In this document: positions 8,512-18,123 of the stretch, piece by piece | How positions within the stretch are numbered: the first letter of the stretch is position 1 | Layout of the letters: the number at the start of each line of letters is the position of its first letter | DNA from: Gammaproteobacteria bacterium | GTDB taxonomy: Bacteria; Pseudomonadota; Gammaproteobacteria; GRL18 | Assembly (NCBI GenBank): GCA_027012135.1 | Contig: JALUZF010000252.1 | Location: forward strand, 1-51,555 | Direction: 5' to 3' | DNA: 51,555 bases | Translations under genes and position numbers: made by a program | The notes under the pieces: model-generated | What the model saw: only the letters and a program-made list of their open reading frames with translations | What the model was told of the DNA's origin: nothing | Databases searched by the model: none

Positions 8512-10545
8512 TTATTTAAACCGGTTTAATAAGAGTTCACATTCTCCAATATCAAAACTGCTGACTGCAGATGTTAAGCGGGTGGCCATGCTTTTAAACT
8601 CATCTATATGGTCTTTATTACCGTAATACTCCAGCTTGTCAGCAAATGCCTGAATTAGTTCAATATCACCGGCTGTTTTTGCCTGATCCAGTAATTTACC
8701 CAGTTCAGGATAGTTTTCAAGAGATATAGTAGACAGGTCAGGCACCGATTGATCGGTTTTTGGACTGTCCACTGCGGCGGTTTCAGAACTCAGGAAATTC
8801 GACATGGAATGCACCAGGGCATAATATTTAATTGGCTTGTGCAAAAAATCATCGAAAAGAAGGTTTTCCTTATTATCTTTTTTTGAAATCACTGAAGCGG
8901 TTAATGCAATGATGGGCACATCTTTAAACTGCTTTATTTCCCTGGTGGCTTCATAACCGGTCTTATTGGGCATTTTTATATCCATCAGGATCAAATCAAT
9001 ATCATTATGTCTGGCCAGATCAATGGCTTCCTGGCCGTCCTTTGCCTCCAGAATTTTCAATGGGGTATCTTTCAGATATTCTTTGACCAGGTTGCGGTTT
9101 AACTGGATATCATCGGCCACCAGAATAGTGGCGGGTTTGAATTTAATATTAAGTGCTTCATGCCGCTGAGAATTTAAGGCCGTATCATCTGTAATTTCTA
9201 CTTCTCGGAGAGTTACAATAAAAGTAGAGCCTTTATCTCTCTGGCTTTTGACCTTAACATCGCCATTCATTAACTGGCTGAGTCTTTTTATAATGGCCAG
9301 GCCAAGACCGGTACCCCCATATTCCTTATTGCTCTGGTTAGAATGTTGTGAAAAGGCTTCAAATATTTTTTCAGCTTCCTGCTCATCAATACCGATACCG
9401 CTGTCCTCAACTTCCAGTATCAGGTTAGTGGACTGATCCTGTTGCGTTGAGGTAGTGATCCTGATATTAATATAACCTTCGGTAGTAAATTTTATGGCGT
9501 TACTGATCAGGTTAAACAGTATTTGCCGAACCCTGACTTCATCCAGGATTAAAGTTTTTGGAACTGAATCGTCCACGACTACATTTAATTCCAGTGCCTT
9601 GGCTTTAGCCTTATGCTCGAAAACACTTTTGATTTCCTTGGCAATGGCTCTGATGTCTGTGGGATTATATTCAATCTGCAATTTACCCGCTTCTACCTTG
9701 GATAAATCCAGTATGTCGTTAATAATTGTTAACAGGATCCTGGAACTGTCCTGAATGGACTGTACATAGTTTTTATGCACTGGATCGGAGGTTTCTCTGG
9801 CTAGTAAGTCGGTAAAGCCGATAATAGCATTCATGGGGGTTCTGATTTCATGAGACATATTGGCCAGAAATTCAGACTTCATATTATTGGCGGTCTCAGC
9901 TTCTTCCTTGGCCTTTTCAAGCTCCAGTGTTCTAAGATCTACCAGAGATTCCAGATGTCGGTTAATGGATTGCAGGGCATCCTGTGTTCGTTGCAGTTCT
10001 TTATGGGTTGCACTCATCTGCCTGACTATCAGGTTAAGTACAAACCATTGTAAAATAACAAAAGCCGCATGCAGGAATACAATATCCAGACCACAGCCGT
10101 AGTTAAATACGACAATGGGGGTATTGAACAGACTGACATTGTACAGTTGCAGGTAATTAAAAATCAGATGGTGAATAATAACAAAGGCAGAAGCCAGGGA
10201 TATGATTTTATGATCTTTGTAAATAACCAGAAAAGACAAAGCTGCAAAGATATGAAAATGCATTTCTATCCGGCCTTCACTTTGCTGTATCATAATTACA
10301 GAAAAGCTTAACAGCACCAGAGCAACAATATTTCTGTATAACTGGCTACCGGAAAAGGAGCGATAGGTTAATAGGGTAATTAAGTATAATAAACCGCCGC
10401 CGATAAAGCCTAGTAATAAAGCATCAAATAAATAAGCGGTTATGGTTGAAACAATGATCCAGTGATAAAAAATCAGCTTTAGAACAAATTTGTCCGGATT
10501 ACTGTTTTTTGAATAAAATAATAAATCTTTAACTCGTTTCACCAA
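8512..10545 (-). CDS. Membrane hybrid sensor histidine kinase
   Basis: A 677-residue protein. Residues 20-175 hold about six membrane segments with conserved-looking histidines ('EMHFHIF' near 94-100 and 'IIHHLIFN' near 123-130), a type of sensor also found in some chemotaxis receptors. A coiled coil (176-225) leads to the HisKA domain with the phospho-accepting His232 in '[10 protein letters not shown]', then the ATPase domain (N box 'NLISNAIKF', 'DSGIGI', 'GGTGLGLAI'). A receiver domain (about 473-590) has Asp522 in 'LILMDIKMP' and Lys570. The last 60 residues are helical and look like a histidine phosphotransfer domain but lack an obvious His. It overlaps the upstream SCO-like gene by 17 bp, so the two are translationally coupled. 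Confidence 0.93.
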   Translation of the reverse strand: MVKRVKDLLFYSKNSNPDKFVLKLIFYHWIIVSTITAYLFDALLLGFIGGGLLYLITLLTYRSFSGSQLYRNIVALVLLSFSVIMIQQSEGRIEMHFHIFAALSFLVIYKDHKIISLASAFVIIHHLIFNYLQLYNVSLFNTPIVVFNYGCGLDIVFLHAAFVILQWFVLNLIVRQMSATHKELQRTQDALQSINRHLESLVDLRTLELEKAKEEAETANNMKSEFLANMSHEIRTPMNAIIGFTDLLARETSDPVHKNYVQSIQDSSRILLTIINDILDLSKVEAGKLQIEYNPTDIRAIAKEIKSVFEHKAKAKALELNVVVDDSVPKTLILDEVRVRQILFNLISNAIKFTTEGYINIRITTSTQQDQSTNLILEVEDSGIGIDEQEAEKIFEAFSQHSNQSNKEYGGTGLGLAIIKRLSQLMNGDVKVKSQRDKGSTFIVTLREVEITDDTALNSQRHEALNIKFKPATILVADDIQLNRNLVKEYLKDTPLKILEAKDGQEAIDLARHNDIDLILMDIKMPNKTGYEATREIKQFKDVPIIALTASVISKKDNKENLLFDDFLHKPIKYYALVHSMSNFLSSETAAVDSPKTDQSVPDLSTISLENYPELGKLLDQAKTAGDIELIQAFADKLEYYGNKDHIDEFKSMATRLTSAVSSFDIGECELLLNRFK

Positions 10546-11104
10546 TGAGTTCCTTTATATTGTCTTTAATTTTTTCAAGCGGGTAGGGAGCCGTTTTATA
10601 AATATACCGTAACCATTTTTTCTGACCCTTCTTTTCGACCAGATATAAATATGAGGAATGATTATATTCTGCTTTATTGACTAATGATCGTGAGGAAAAC
10701 ACTCTGAATGCCTGAATATACTCCCGGACGGCTGTTTTGTTTAAATACAGCCCCTTAAAGTCTGGGTTAAATGAACGGACATATTTTGAAGGCTGCTGTG
10801 GATCTGCCGGTACTGAAATATCTATAAAAAGTATGCCCACTTGGTCTTTTATTTTCTTATCCAGAGAATTATAAAGCTGGCTCAGTTTCTTCAGTCTGGG
10901 AATGCAGACATCTACACAGGTTGAGTAACCGAAAAATATTAGTTGAATGTTTTTATCGTCATTAAGTATAAGCGGCAGATTCAGCTCCTGTTCTGCTTTT
11001 ACTGCGGCAGTGTGTTCAGATAAAAAGGCAGGTGCTACGACCACCAGGATAGAAATAATAATGATCAGAACAAATAATAAAATGCCGTATATTTGCTTCT
11101 TCAT
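10529..11104 (-). CDS. SCO1/SenC-like copper or thiol-redox protein, membrane anchored
   Basis: A 191-residue protein with one N-terminal membrane segment (about 6-28) and a periplasmic thioredoxin-like fold. It has the SCO family signature CxxxC ('CVDVC', Cys63 and Cys67) and the partner His149 in 'NHSSYLYLV', the three residues that bind copper in SCO1/SenC proteins. Classical members deliver copper to cytochrome c oxidase CuA or act as thiol-disulfide reductases. No oxidase gene is near; instead it lies directly between a HD-GYP response regulator (stop and start adjacent) and a hybrid histidine kinase (17-bp overlap). That suggests a sensory or signal-modifying role, which is inference. 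Confidence 0.82.
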   Translation of the reverse strand: MKKQIYGILLFVLIIIISILVVVAPAFLSEHTAAVKAEQELNLPLILNDDKNIQLIFFGYSTCVDVCIPRLKKLSQLYNSLDKKIKDQVGILFIDISVPADPQQPSKYVRSFNPDFKGLYLNKTAVREYIQAFRVFSSRSLVNKAEYNHSSYLYLVEKKGQKKWLRYIYKTAPYPLEKIKDNIKELIGETS

Positions 11105-12484
11105 TTATCGACTGTAAAGCTTTCTGATCCGGACAATATCGTTTAAATTTTCACATAATAACTCAACCAGCCTGGGTTCAAAGGACTTGCCGGATTCATT
11201 TTTTATGTAGGCCACGGCATCATCAATACTCCAGGCTTCTTTATATATTCTTTTACTGGTGAGAGCATCAAACACATCGGCTATTGAGGTAATTCGGCCA
11301 TAGATATGGATATCTTCACCCTTTAAGCCGTTCGGATAGCCCGAGCCGTCCCATTTTTCATGGTGCTCATGGGCAATCAGCGCTGCGGCTCTTAAAAGCT
11401 CATGTCTGGACTTATTAAAAATTTCCCAGCCGTAGCTGGTGTGTTTTTTCATGACTTCAAATTCATCGACGGTCAGTTTACCGTTTTTCAGCAGTATATT
11501 GTCTGGAATAATGACCTTGCCGATATCATGCATGGGTGAGGCCATTTTAAGCAGTTCTGTATCATGCTCCGAACAGCCGTAGGAACGTGCCAGAATTTCA
11601 GAAAAAAGAGACACCCGGTTAACATGGTCGCCGGTTTCCCTGGATCGCCATTCACCCAGTTCACCCAGGGTGTGCAGTACTTCTTTCTGGGTATCTACAA
11701 TATCTTCTCTGAGCTTTATTTCATTGGTAATGTCGGTTCTTATGCCGATGTATTCAATAATTTCCCCGCTATTATTTAAAATAGGCTTAATAGTGGACTC
11801 AACAAAATAGGCAGAACCGTCTTTGGCCCGGTTTTTAAGCAGGCCGCGCCAGGTTTTTTTAGCCTTGATAGTGTCCCACAGGTTTTTAAATATCTCAGCG
11901 CTGACATCCGGGCTGCGGATGATATTGTGGTTTTTGCCAATCAGTTCTTCCCGGGTATATCTGGATGTTTCGCAGAATTTATCATTAACATAGGTAATGA
12001 CTCCATAGGGATCGGTCTTGGAAACCAGGGAACCTACATCGACCGCTTCTTTATACTGTTCGAGTAAGGTTTTGGTTTCATCAACTTCAGACTGCAGGGC
12101 CTGCCGGATATTAAACAGTTCTACATGCGTTTTTACCCGATGTATCAGCTCCAGTTCATCAAAGGGTTTGGTGATATAATCTTCACCGCCGGATTCAAAG
12201 CCTTTGCGGATACTTTCCTTATTGGCATTGGCGGACAGAAAGATAATCGGGTATTCCCTGGTTTTCTCATCGGACTTAATGAGCCGGGCGGTTTCATAAC
12301 CGTCCAGTTCAGGCATATTGATATCCAGCAGGATGAGTGAATAGGGTCTGAGTTTCAGTTGCTGCAGAGCTTTCCGGCCACTGGTGGCAAAGTAAATATT
12401 GTATAGTTCGGTGCTTTTGATAACATTGGCAGCCAGCTGGATATTTTTAACATTATCATCAACAATTAATATATTTGATTTCAT
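11105..12484 (-). CDS. REC-PAS-HD-GYP response regulator (c-di-GMP phosphodiesterase)
   Basis: A 459-residue protein when started at the ATG at 12484, chosen because a GAGG ribosome site lies 5 bases ahead and the receiver domain begins at once ('NILIVDDN'); an open extension to 12514 lacks such a site. Order: receiver domain (1-120, phospho-acceptor Asp in 'LILLDINMP'), PAS domain (about 135-260, 'GVITYVNDKFCETS', 'AKDGSAYFVESTI'), and a HD-GYP domain (about 270-455) with 'HDIGKVIIPD' and 'HHEKWDGSGYPNGLKG'. The metal-binding HD and GYP motifs are intact, so it should hydrolyse cyclic-di-GMP. It is the first gene of a three-gene operon with the SCO-like protein and the hybrid kinase, its probable partner. 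Confidence 0.93.
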   Translation of the reverse strand: MKSNILIVDDNVKNIQLAANVIKSTELYNIYFATSGRKALQQLKLRPYSLILLDINMPELDGYETARLIKSDEKTREYPIIFLSANANKESIRKGFESGGEDYITKPFDELELIHRVKTHVELFNIRQALQSEVDETKTLLEQYKEAVDVGSLVSKTDPYGVITYVNDKFCETSRYTREELIGKNHNIIRSPDVSAEIFKNLWDTIKAKKTWRGLLKNRAKDGSAYFVESTIKPILNNSGEIIEYIGIRTDITNEIKLREDIVDTQKEVLHTLGELGEWRSRETGDHVNRVSLFSEILARSYGCSEHDTELLKMASPMHDIGKVIIPDNILLKNGKLTVDEFEVMKKHTSYGWEIFNKSRHELLRAAALIAHEHHEKWDGSGYPNGLKGEDIHIYGRITSIADVFDALTSKRIYKEAWSIDDAVAYIKNESGKSFEPRLVELLCENLNDIVRIRKLYSR

Positions 12485-12759
12485 CCCTGCCTCAAGAATG
12501 TGATATCTGTACAAAACTCGTTACGTTTCAATTTAACAGTTCATGAGATAAGTTCCTGATATAAAGAGTAGTCTAAAAATACGATAATAAAAGAAAAAAT
12601 TGATTTTTTACGCCATTTTTTTCAATTCTTTCATTATAAATTAAGGACTTGTTGAAAGTATGAATTGTTGTTTAGAATATCCTTAAATTCTGGTATTTGC
12701 CTGTAAAAACATGATAATATGAGCCGTAATTAATAGAAGTAATAACTCAGGTAACTTTA

Positions 12760-13116
12760 ATGGGAAAAAAAACAACATTTAACCTGGAAGACTGGGGTTT
12801 TCCAGAGGAAAAAACCAGCCAGGACTATAAAACTGATACCGTTCTGGCTGATGATGCTATTGATGAATTCGGGCTGGATGTCAGTCTGGATTCAATGATT
12901 GAAGAAGCAGAGAATACCCCTGGCGGCAAGGCCCAGCTGTTTTTTAACAGGAATTTTGACAACGGTCGGGATCTGTCCCAGGAAGAAGATGCCTTCAAAA
13001 AACAGATTGAAGACCTGTTTGAACTGCTGGAACTGGAAAAAGCTGCCGACAAAAGTGAAGGTATCCGCGTTTACCAGACCGATTCATCACCCTCCCGACC
13101 CTGGCGTTTTCACTGA
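12760..13116 (+). CDS. Acidic cytoplasmic protein of unknown function
   Basis: A 118-residue protein without signal peptide or membrane segment. It is rich in Asp and Glu, begins 'MGKKTTFNLEDWGFPEEK' and has a helical region around residues 65-100 ('FKKQIEDLFELLELEKAADK'). No enzyme motif and no Cys. An AGG ribosome site sits about 9 bases before the ATG, and an extended -10 element (TGATAATAT, 12712-12720) lies upstream. It stands alone, divergent from the HD-GYP operon and just upstream of the 4.5S RNA gene. I do not recognise the family; the size and charge would suit a small adaptor or regulator, but that is a guess. Confidence 0.6.
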   Translation: MGKKTTFNLEDWGFPEEKTSQDYKTDTVLADDAIDEFGLDVSLDSMIEEAENTPGGKAQLFFNRNFDNGRDLSQEEDAFKKQIEDLFELLELEKAADKSEGIRVYQTDSSPSRPWRFH

Positions 13117-13171
13117 TTGTTTTTAATTTAAATTTTTTTGTGAATCAGTGGCATCCGGGCAGGTCATTGGT

Positions 13172-13177
13172 TATAAT
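13172..13177 (+). promoter_or_regulatory. -10 element of the 4.5S RNA promoter
   Basis: A perfect TATAAT lies six bases ahead of the predicted 5' end of the SRP RNA (about 13183). The -35 region around 13149-13154 matches the consensus poorly. A stable RNA needs its own promoter, and this spacing fits. Confidence 0.65.
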
Positions 13178-13182
13178 GCACG

Positions 13183-13286
13183 CTCTCTGCTGGTCCCCTC
13201 GCAATGATAAGCCGTAAACCCAGCCAGATCCGGAAGGAAGCAACTGTAGCGGCCGACTCATGTGCCGGGGTGTGGCTGGCAGAGAC
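13183..13286 (+). ncRNA. ffs: 4.5S signal recognition particle RNA
   Basis: About 104 nt that fold into one long hairpin. The ends pair ('TCTCTGCTGG' with 'CTGGCAGAGA', allowing G-U) and the apex carries the universally conserved SRP domain IV core 'CCGGAAGGAAGCA' with the matching 'TGTGCCGGGGTGT' on the returning strand. It binds Ffh to make the signal recognition particle that targets inner membrane proteins. A TATAAT box sits at the right distance upstream. Position just ahead of dnaX-ybaB-recR is the arrangement seen in many gammaproteobacteria. End positions are good to a few bases. Confidence 0.95.
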
Positions 13287-13340
13287 TTTCTAAAAATCTC
13301 CCCCTAATTTTATTATTCCATCTATTCAGTGTATCGGACC

Positions 13341-13502
13341 GTAAATGGCTGCAGGTACTGTATTTCCGGGGGCGCTCAAGTGTGTCCATGTATCGGTTTA
13401 GAACTTTTCAAAATATGCTTTTGTAAAAAGTTCTTATCCTGGTGATTGTGAAAACATCCATGTTTTCAAAACCCCGTAAACACAGTACCTGCATCCATTT
13501 AC
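13341..13502. repeat. 162-bp palindromic (MITE-like) element between ffs and dnaX
   Basis: The outer arms 13341-13371 and 13472-13502 are inverted copies over 31 bp with only three mismatches. Inside lie two more inverted repeats: 13401-13413 with 13419-13433 (imperfect) and 13449-13457 with 13460-13468 (perfect 9 bp, 2-base loop). No reading frame of note fits inside. Such nested palindromes are typical of miniature inverted-repeat elements or structured intergenic repeats. It accounts for most of the 331-bp gap between the SRP RNA and dnaX. No target-site duplication is obvious at the ends. Confidence 0.75.
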
Positions 13503-13618
13503 TCTATCTCATACTAATTTATGCTGAATAGTTACTTTATTCCTTACTGTTGTCAGTTCTGTATTTAAGATATAATTCTACTAAATAATTATAAGTATCC
13601 GGAAAACTAAAGGGATCT

Positions 13619-15667
13619 ATGGAATACCAGGTTCTGGCGCGTAAATACCGTCCAAAAACATTCACCTCCATGATGGGGCAGGAGCATGTGCTTAAGGCTC
13701 TGGCTAATGCGCTGGAAACAGAACGTCTGCACCATGCTTACCTGTTTACCGGTACCCGCGGTGTGGGAAAAACCACCGTCGCCAGAGTACTGGCCAAGGC
13801 CCTGAACTGTGAACAGGGAATAACGGCAGAACCCTGTGGGAAATGTGCAGCCTGCCAGGAAATTGATCAGGGCCGTTTTGTGGATCTGATTGAAGTGGAT
13901 GCGGCCTCCAGAACTCGTGTTGAGGATACCCGGGAACTGCTGGATAATGTCCAGTATGCTCCGACCCGCGGTCGTTTTAAAATCTACCTGATTGATGAAG
14001 TGCACATGCTGTCCGGGCATAGTTTTAATGCTCTGCTTAAAACTCTGGAAGAACCGCCGCCGCACGTTAAATTCCTGCTGGCAACTACCGATCCACAAAA
14101 ATTACCCGTCACTATCCTGTCACGCTGTCTGCAGTTTAATCTTAAACGCCTGAATATAGAGCAGCTCGAACAGCAGATGCAGACTATTTTGCAGGCAGAA
14201 AAAATTACTTACGAAGAGCCGGTATTAAAACCCCTGGCCATTGCTGCAGATGGTTCCATGCGTGATGCTCTGAGTCTGCTTGATCAGGCTATCGCCTATT
14301 GTAATGGCTCACCAAACCTGGCCGATGTTGAAATCATGCTGGGCAGTGTTCACAAAGACCGGATTTATAATCTGCTGGCGGCACTGGCAAATAATAACGG
14401 GGCGGAACTGATCACTCAAAGCCGTCAACTGACGGAGCAGGGGCTGGATGTTAATACTGTTCTGGCGGAACTGATTTCCATGCTGCAGCGTATTGCACTG
14501 TCACAGACGGTGCCGGACATACTGGATGACAGTTATGGTGATAAGGATTCAATAGAGCAGCTGGCACAGTTTATTGCACCGGAAGATGTGCAGTTATATT
14601 ATCAGATTGCCTTAAATGGCCGTAAAGATCTGCCGTTTTCACCTCAGCCCCAGGGCGGCTTCGAGATGATCCTGTTAAGAATGCTGGCATTCAGACCCGC
14701 AGGCTCAAAAAAAAACTCTGCCGTCCCGCTGAACAGACCCGTAGTTAAAACTAAACCGGTATCCAGCAGTAAACCTGCTGTAGCAAAAAAACAGGCAGCA
14801 AAGGTTCAGGTTCAGACCGATGAACCGTTCAAAAAAACGAGTTCAGCCGATAAAATAGCGGAACCCGCCGGATCCTTAAAACCGGTTATACAGTCTGAAT
14901 CAGGCGTTAATGCTGACAGTAAGTCTCCTTCTGATATCAGTGATTTATCAGATTCGGTTCTCGATATCGGGGAATTGCCTCCGGTAGAAAGCTATGGTGA
15001 ACAGTATTTTTCAGATGAACAGGCGGATGAAAGCATTTTTGAGTCTTCACCTGTTTTTGACATGCCAGAGATGCAGCAGGCTGAAAAACAGGGCATAGAA
15101 GAGCAGACTGCAGGAAATCAGGGTACTGTAGAACCTGATCAGTCTAAAATAAAAGAACCGGCTGCACCACTGCACAGGGAAGCAGTGCAGGAACCAGCAG
15201 AAGTTATACCGGATATGCAGGCGGCAACAGATATTCCCTGTCAGAAACCGGGTGACACTGAGCTGACAGAGTTCTGGTGTGAGCTGATCAAGCGTTCCGG
15301 GATCCAGGGTTTTGAACAGCAACTGGCAAAACATTGTGCCCTGGTAGAAAAAACAGAGCAGGATAAGCAGTTAGTTTTTGAACTGCTATTAGAATCAGTG
15401 CATCAACACCTGCTCAATGATAAAATAAAAAATCGTTTGCAGGAGACTTTTCAGGCAGTATTGGCACAGCCATTGTTGCTTAGGTTCAGGGAATGTCAGT
15501 TAAGTCCGGAAGAAACATTACAGACTCCCAGACGTAAGGAAATTCTTGAGGCTGAAGCCCTGCAGAAAGAAGCAGTAAAATCCATATATGCGGATCAGAA
15601 ATTACAGATGCTGGTGAGGGCGTTTGATGCCACCATCCGTGAAGAATCAATTAAACCTTTAAGCTAA
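13619..15667 (+). CDS. dnaX: DNA polymerase III subunits gamma/tau
   Basis: A 682-residue protein, clamp-loader ATPase and replisome organiser. Domain I has the Walker A 'GTRGVGKT' (residues 45-52), a zinc site (Cys64, 73, 76, 79), Walker B 'LIDEVHML' and the sensor region 'ATTDPQKLPVTILSRC'. Domains II-III run to about residue 360. A long, low-complexity linker rich in Lys, Pro, Ser and Glu (365-540) leads to the tau C-terminal domain that contacts DnaB and the polymerase. At the start of the linker is a run of nine A (14707-14715) in the frame A AAA AAA; slippage there by -1 would stop at 14746-14748 and give a 376-residue gamma form. First gene of dnaX-ybaB-recR. Confidence 0.97.
   Translation: MEYQVLARKYRPKTFTSMMGQEHVLKALANALETERLHHAYLFTGTRGVGKTTVARVLAKALNCEQGITAEPCGKCAACQEIDQGRFVDLIEVDAASRTRVEDTRELLDNVQYAPTRGRFKIYLIDEVHMLSGHSFNALLKTLEEPPPHVKFLLATTDPQKLPVTILSRCLQFNLKRLNIEQLEQQMQTILQAEKITYEEPVLKPLAIAADGSMRDALSLLDQAIAYCNGSPNLADVEIMLGSVHKDRIYNLLAALANNNGAELITQSRQLTEQGLDVNTVLAELISMLQRIALSQTVPDILDDSYGDKDSIEQLAQFIAPEDVQLYYQIALNGRKDLPFSPQPQGGFEMILLRMLAFRPAGSKKNSAVPLNRPVVKTKPVSSSKPAVAKKQAAKVQVQTDEPFKKTSSADKIAEPAGSLKPVIQSESGVNADSKSPSDISDLSDSVLDIGELPPVESYGEQYFSDEQADESIFESSPVFDMPEMQQAEKQGIEEQTAGNQGTVEPDQSKIKEPAAPLHREAVQEPAEVIPDMQAATDIPCQKPGDTELTEFWCELIKRSGIQGFEQQLAKHCALVEKTEQDKQLVFELLLESVHQHLLNDKIKNRLQETFQAVLAQPLLLRFRECQLSPEETLQTPRRKEILEAEALQKEAVKSIYADQKLQMLVRAFDATIREESIKPLS
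14707..14715 (+). promoter_or_regulatory. Candidate dnaX slippage site (A9) for gamma production
   Basis: Nine A residues span the end of Ser363 and the Lys364-Lys365-Asn codons, in the heptamer phase A AAA AAA. A -1 shift, or one extra A in the transcript, leads to TAA at 14746-14748; a +1 shift leads to TGA at 14730-14732. Both end right after domain III, where gamma normally ends. E. coli uses A AAA AAG and Thermus uses an A9 run at the same place in dnaX (family knowledge). The downstream sequence shows only a weak stem. Confidence 0.6.
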
Positions 15668-15699
15668 ATTAATCAGCAAGTAAAACAAGAGGAATAGAT

Positions 15700-16020
15700 A
15701 TGAAAGGTGCTTTAGGCGGCCTGATGAAGCAGGCTCAGAAAATGCAGGAAGATATGCAGAAAGCTCAGGCAGAGATTGCCAATATGGAAGTTACCGGTCA
15801 GGCCGGGGGTGGTATGGTTTCAGTGGTTATGACCGGCCGTCATGATTTACGCAAGGTAAGCATTGATGATTCCGTAATGGATGATAAGGAAATGCTTGAA
15901 GACCTGGTGGCGGCTGCAGTAAATGATGCGGTAAGACAACTGGAAAGCGCCTCAAAGGAAAGAATGTCTGGTATGACCGATGGTCTGAACCTGCCTCCAG
16001 GCATGAAACTGCCTTTCTAG
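15700..16020 (+). CDS. ybaB: YbaB/EbfC nucleoid-associated protein
   Basis: A 106-residue protein of the YbaB/EbfC family, close to the usual length. It has the Met/Gln/Lys-rich N-terminal helix ('[20 protein letters not shown]'), the central '[16 protein letters not shown]' strand pair and the C-terminal '[12 protein letters not shown]' tail that mark the family. Members form dimers that bind DNA with little sequence preference. It sits 32 bp after dnaX and 13 bp before recR in the standard dnaX-ybaB-recR operon. Confidence 0.96.
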   Translation: MKGALGGLMKQAQKMQEDMQKAQAEIANMEVTGQAGGGMVSVVMTGRHDLRKVSIDDSVMDDKEMLEDLVAAAVNDAVRQLESASKERMSGMTDGLNLPPGMKLPF

Positions 16021-16033
16021 GTTTGTACTTTTA

Positions 16034-16633
16034 ATGTCCCATTCACCATTAATCAAACAGCTTATTGAAAGTCTGTGTTGTCTGCCCGGAGTGGGTGCAA
16101 AATCTGCCCAGAGAATGGCTTATCATTTGCTGGAGCGGGACAGAAATGGGGCAAGAAAGCTGTCTTATGCCCTGTTACAGGCTGCGGAACAGGTCGGGCA
16201 CTGCTCAAGCTGCCGTATTCTGACTGAAGCCGAGCAATGCGATATTTGCCAGTCTTCTAAACGGGATCGGCAGATCTTATGTGTAGTAGAGTCACCTTCT
16301 GATGTGTATGCTATTGAGCAATCGGGTACTTATAGCGGGACATACTTTGTATTAATGGGACACCTGTCGCCTCTTGACGGTATCGGGCCGCAGGATTTAC
16401 ATCTGGATACTCTGAAACAAAGAGTAATGCAGGAGTCCATTGACGAGGTGATCCTGGCGACTAATGCCACTGTGGAAGGGGAGGCAACGGCACATTATAT
16501 TGTGGAAATGCTCAAATCCCAGGGCGTTAAAATTACCCGGATTGCTCACGGAGTGCCTTTGGGCGGGGAACTGGAATATATTGACGGCTCAACCCTGGGG
16601 CTGGCCTTCAGCGGTCGAAAGGAACTGGATTAG
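16034..16633 (+). CDS. recR: Recombination protein RecR
   Basis: A 199-residue protein of standard length. It has the helix-hairpin-helix '[20 protein letters not shown]' near the start, a four-Cys zinc motif (Cys57, 60, 69, 72) and a Toprim domain ('[16 protein letters not shown]', '[16 protein letters not shown]', '[16 protein letters not shown]'). RecR with RecO loads RecA onto SSB-coated single-stranded gaps. It is the last gene of dnaX-ybaB-recR. Its TAG stop overlaps the TAA stop of the convergent HDOD gene by four bases (TTAG), so the two transcripts overlap at their 3' ends. Confidence 0.97.
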   Translation: MSHSPLIKQLIESLCCLPGVGAKSAQRMAYHLLERDRNGARKLSYALLQAAEQVGHCSSCRILTEAEQCDICQSSKRDRQILCVVESPSDVYAIEQSGTYSGTYFVLMGHLSPLDGIGPQDLHLDTLKQRVMQESIDEVILATNATVEGEATAHYIVEMLKSQGVKITRIAHGVPLGGELEYIDGSTLGLAFSGRKELD

Positions 16634-18123
16634 GATTTACTTAAAATCCCTAACTGTTTTTCAAAAAGATTCAGAATCTTCTTAACCTCAGCAAAATCCT
16701 TGACATCGATTAATTTATCCGCCCTGTCTTCTGCCCCGGAAAACTTGTCCATATAAAACAGCCCAATGGGTTTCTTATTGGCATGAACGGATCTGGCAAT
16801 AAATTCTTTTACCTTAAGCATATCCTGCATGGGTGTGGTTATAATAGGCAGAAACTTGTCATAATTGGCCTGGTTAATCAATACCGCCTGAGGTTTTTCC
16901 AGTAATTTAGTAAACAGGTTAGTGGGTTTTATGGGCAATAAAGTGTTGATAAATTGAGGGTCTTTTAAACCTCGGATACCACGTACCTGAAGATTTTTTT
17001 TGTCCTTGCTGAGCATCATAAATACCACCCGGGTAAAAATTCTGCTTTCTGCAAGGGCATCAATGGTTGTTCTTATCAGGCCGGGGAAATCATCGGATGC
17101 GGAAATAAGATGAATGCTGGGAATCTTTTCAGGTTTATCCTCGGCTTTGGGTTTAAAGGCCGGTTTCTGTTCTGCTGGAGGAGCTTTTTGAGTGTCTTTT
17201 TTGGGGGCATCAATTTCAATGACCTGGGTATAGGAAACTTCTCCCGGTAACAGAGCCAGATGAGCGGATACATTCTGTACAGGAAAGAATTCTGCCGTTG
17301 AATGTGCCAGTTCCACGGCAGTTTTATGCAGCTCCTGGGCAATGCGGGCTTCACTGAAATGCAATTCCTGGGAACAGAGCCTGATATGTTTATACATGTC
17401 GTCAAAATACCAGCCTTTTTCTGCAATAATGCTGCATTTTTCTGAAAGATACATGCATTTTACCGGTTTTGCGGTATCTTCCAGCTGCTCCATTTCCTGC
17501 CGCTGAAGGAACAGATTAGGAATTTTCCAGTGGTGGGTCAGGGACTCGGCCAGTTCATGATATGTAAAGCCAAAAATTTCCTGCTGGGCCTGTTCATAAG
17601 GCTGTTGTTTTCTGTGCACTAATAATTCAACTTTTTGAGCCTTTATCGGTTCCAGATGCCAGCATAACAATTCTGAAAGTGGAGTGATCAAAGTACTGGT
17701 ATAAACTTCATTTTCATTAGATACATTCAGCATTCGGGCAAAATTCTGAGCCTGAAAGGCCGCATGAACCCCACGGTACTGCAACTGGACAATTTTATTT
17801 GCAATAGCCCTGTCTTTAATGCTGTAAATAGAGGTGATTTTATTAATGAATTTTTCCAGCCTGTCCATTCCCAGAAACATGGCTGCATGTTCCACCTGGT
17901 TAATCTGGTTATCATCATCTCCAGTCATTTCCTGGTTGGCATAAGCCAGCAGGTTGATCATACAGGCTGGATCGTACTGTAATATGGTGTCCAGATAATG
18001 ATAGTTGAAACTGGGTTTTTCCACAGTTTCTTTTAAAACCTGAAGCGTATTGTGCAGCACGGGCAGGGCGGCAATGTCTGATTTTTGTATAAACTGCTTC
18101 AGTTGATTATTTTCAGCGGCCAT
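16630..18123 (-). CDS. HDOD-domain signalling protein with a C-terminal GAF-like region
   Basis: A 497-residue soluble protein. Residues 10-210 fit the HDOD fold ('[18 protein letters not shown]', '[14 protein letters not shown]', '[16 protein letters not shown]'), a metal-free relative of HD phosphohydrolases used in bacterial signalling. A Lys/Pro-rich linker near 300-330 is followed by a 160-residue alpha/beta domain ('[24 protein letters not shown]', '[18 protein letters not shown]') that resembles a GAF-type ligand domain. Such proteins are often linked to c-di-GMP or two-component systems, two of which lie near. Convergent with recR, with a shared stop region. Partner and signal unknown. 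Confidence 0.8.
   Translation of the reverse strand: MAAENNQLKQFIQKSDIAALPVLHNTLQVLKETVEKPSFNYHYLDTILQYDPACMINLLAYANQEMTGDDDNQINQVEHAAMFLGMDRLEKFINKITSIYSIKDRAIANKIVQLQYRGVHAAFQAQNFARMLNVSNENEVYTSTLITPLSELLCWHLEPIKAQKVELLVHRKQQPYEQAQQEIFGFTYHELAESLTHHWKIPNLFLQRQEMEQLEDTAKPVKCMYLSEKCSIIAEKGWYFDDMYKHIRLCSQELHFSEARIAQELHKTAVELAHSTAEFFPVQNVSAHLALLPGEVSYTQVIEIDAPKKDTQKAPPAEQKPAFKPKAEDKPEKIPSIHLISASDDFPGLIRTTIDALAESRIFTRVVFMMLSKDKKNLQVRGIRGLKDPQFINTLLPIKPTNLFTKLLEKPQAVLINQANYDKFLPIITTPMQDMLKVKEFIARSVHANKKPIGLFYMDKFSGAEDRADKLIDVKDFAEVKKILNLFEKQLGILSKS

Noticed and set aside
13111-13150. 8-bp inverted repeat with T-rich loop after the acidic protein gene as a terminator
   Set aside because: The loop is 24 bases long and no T tract follows the right arm.
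13607-14098. 163-codon minus-strand frame opposite dnaX
   Set aside because: It runs antisense to the most conserved part of dnaX and has no support of its own.
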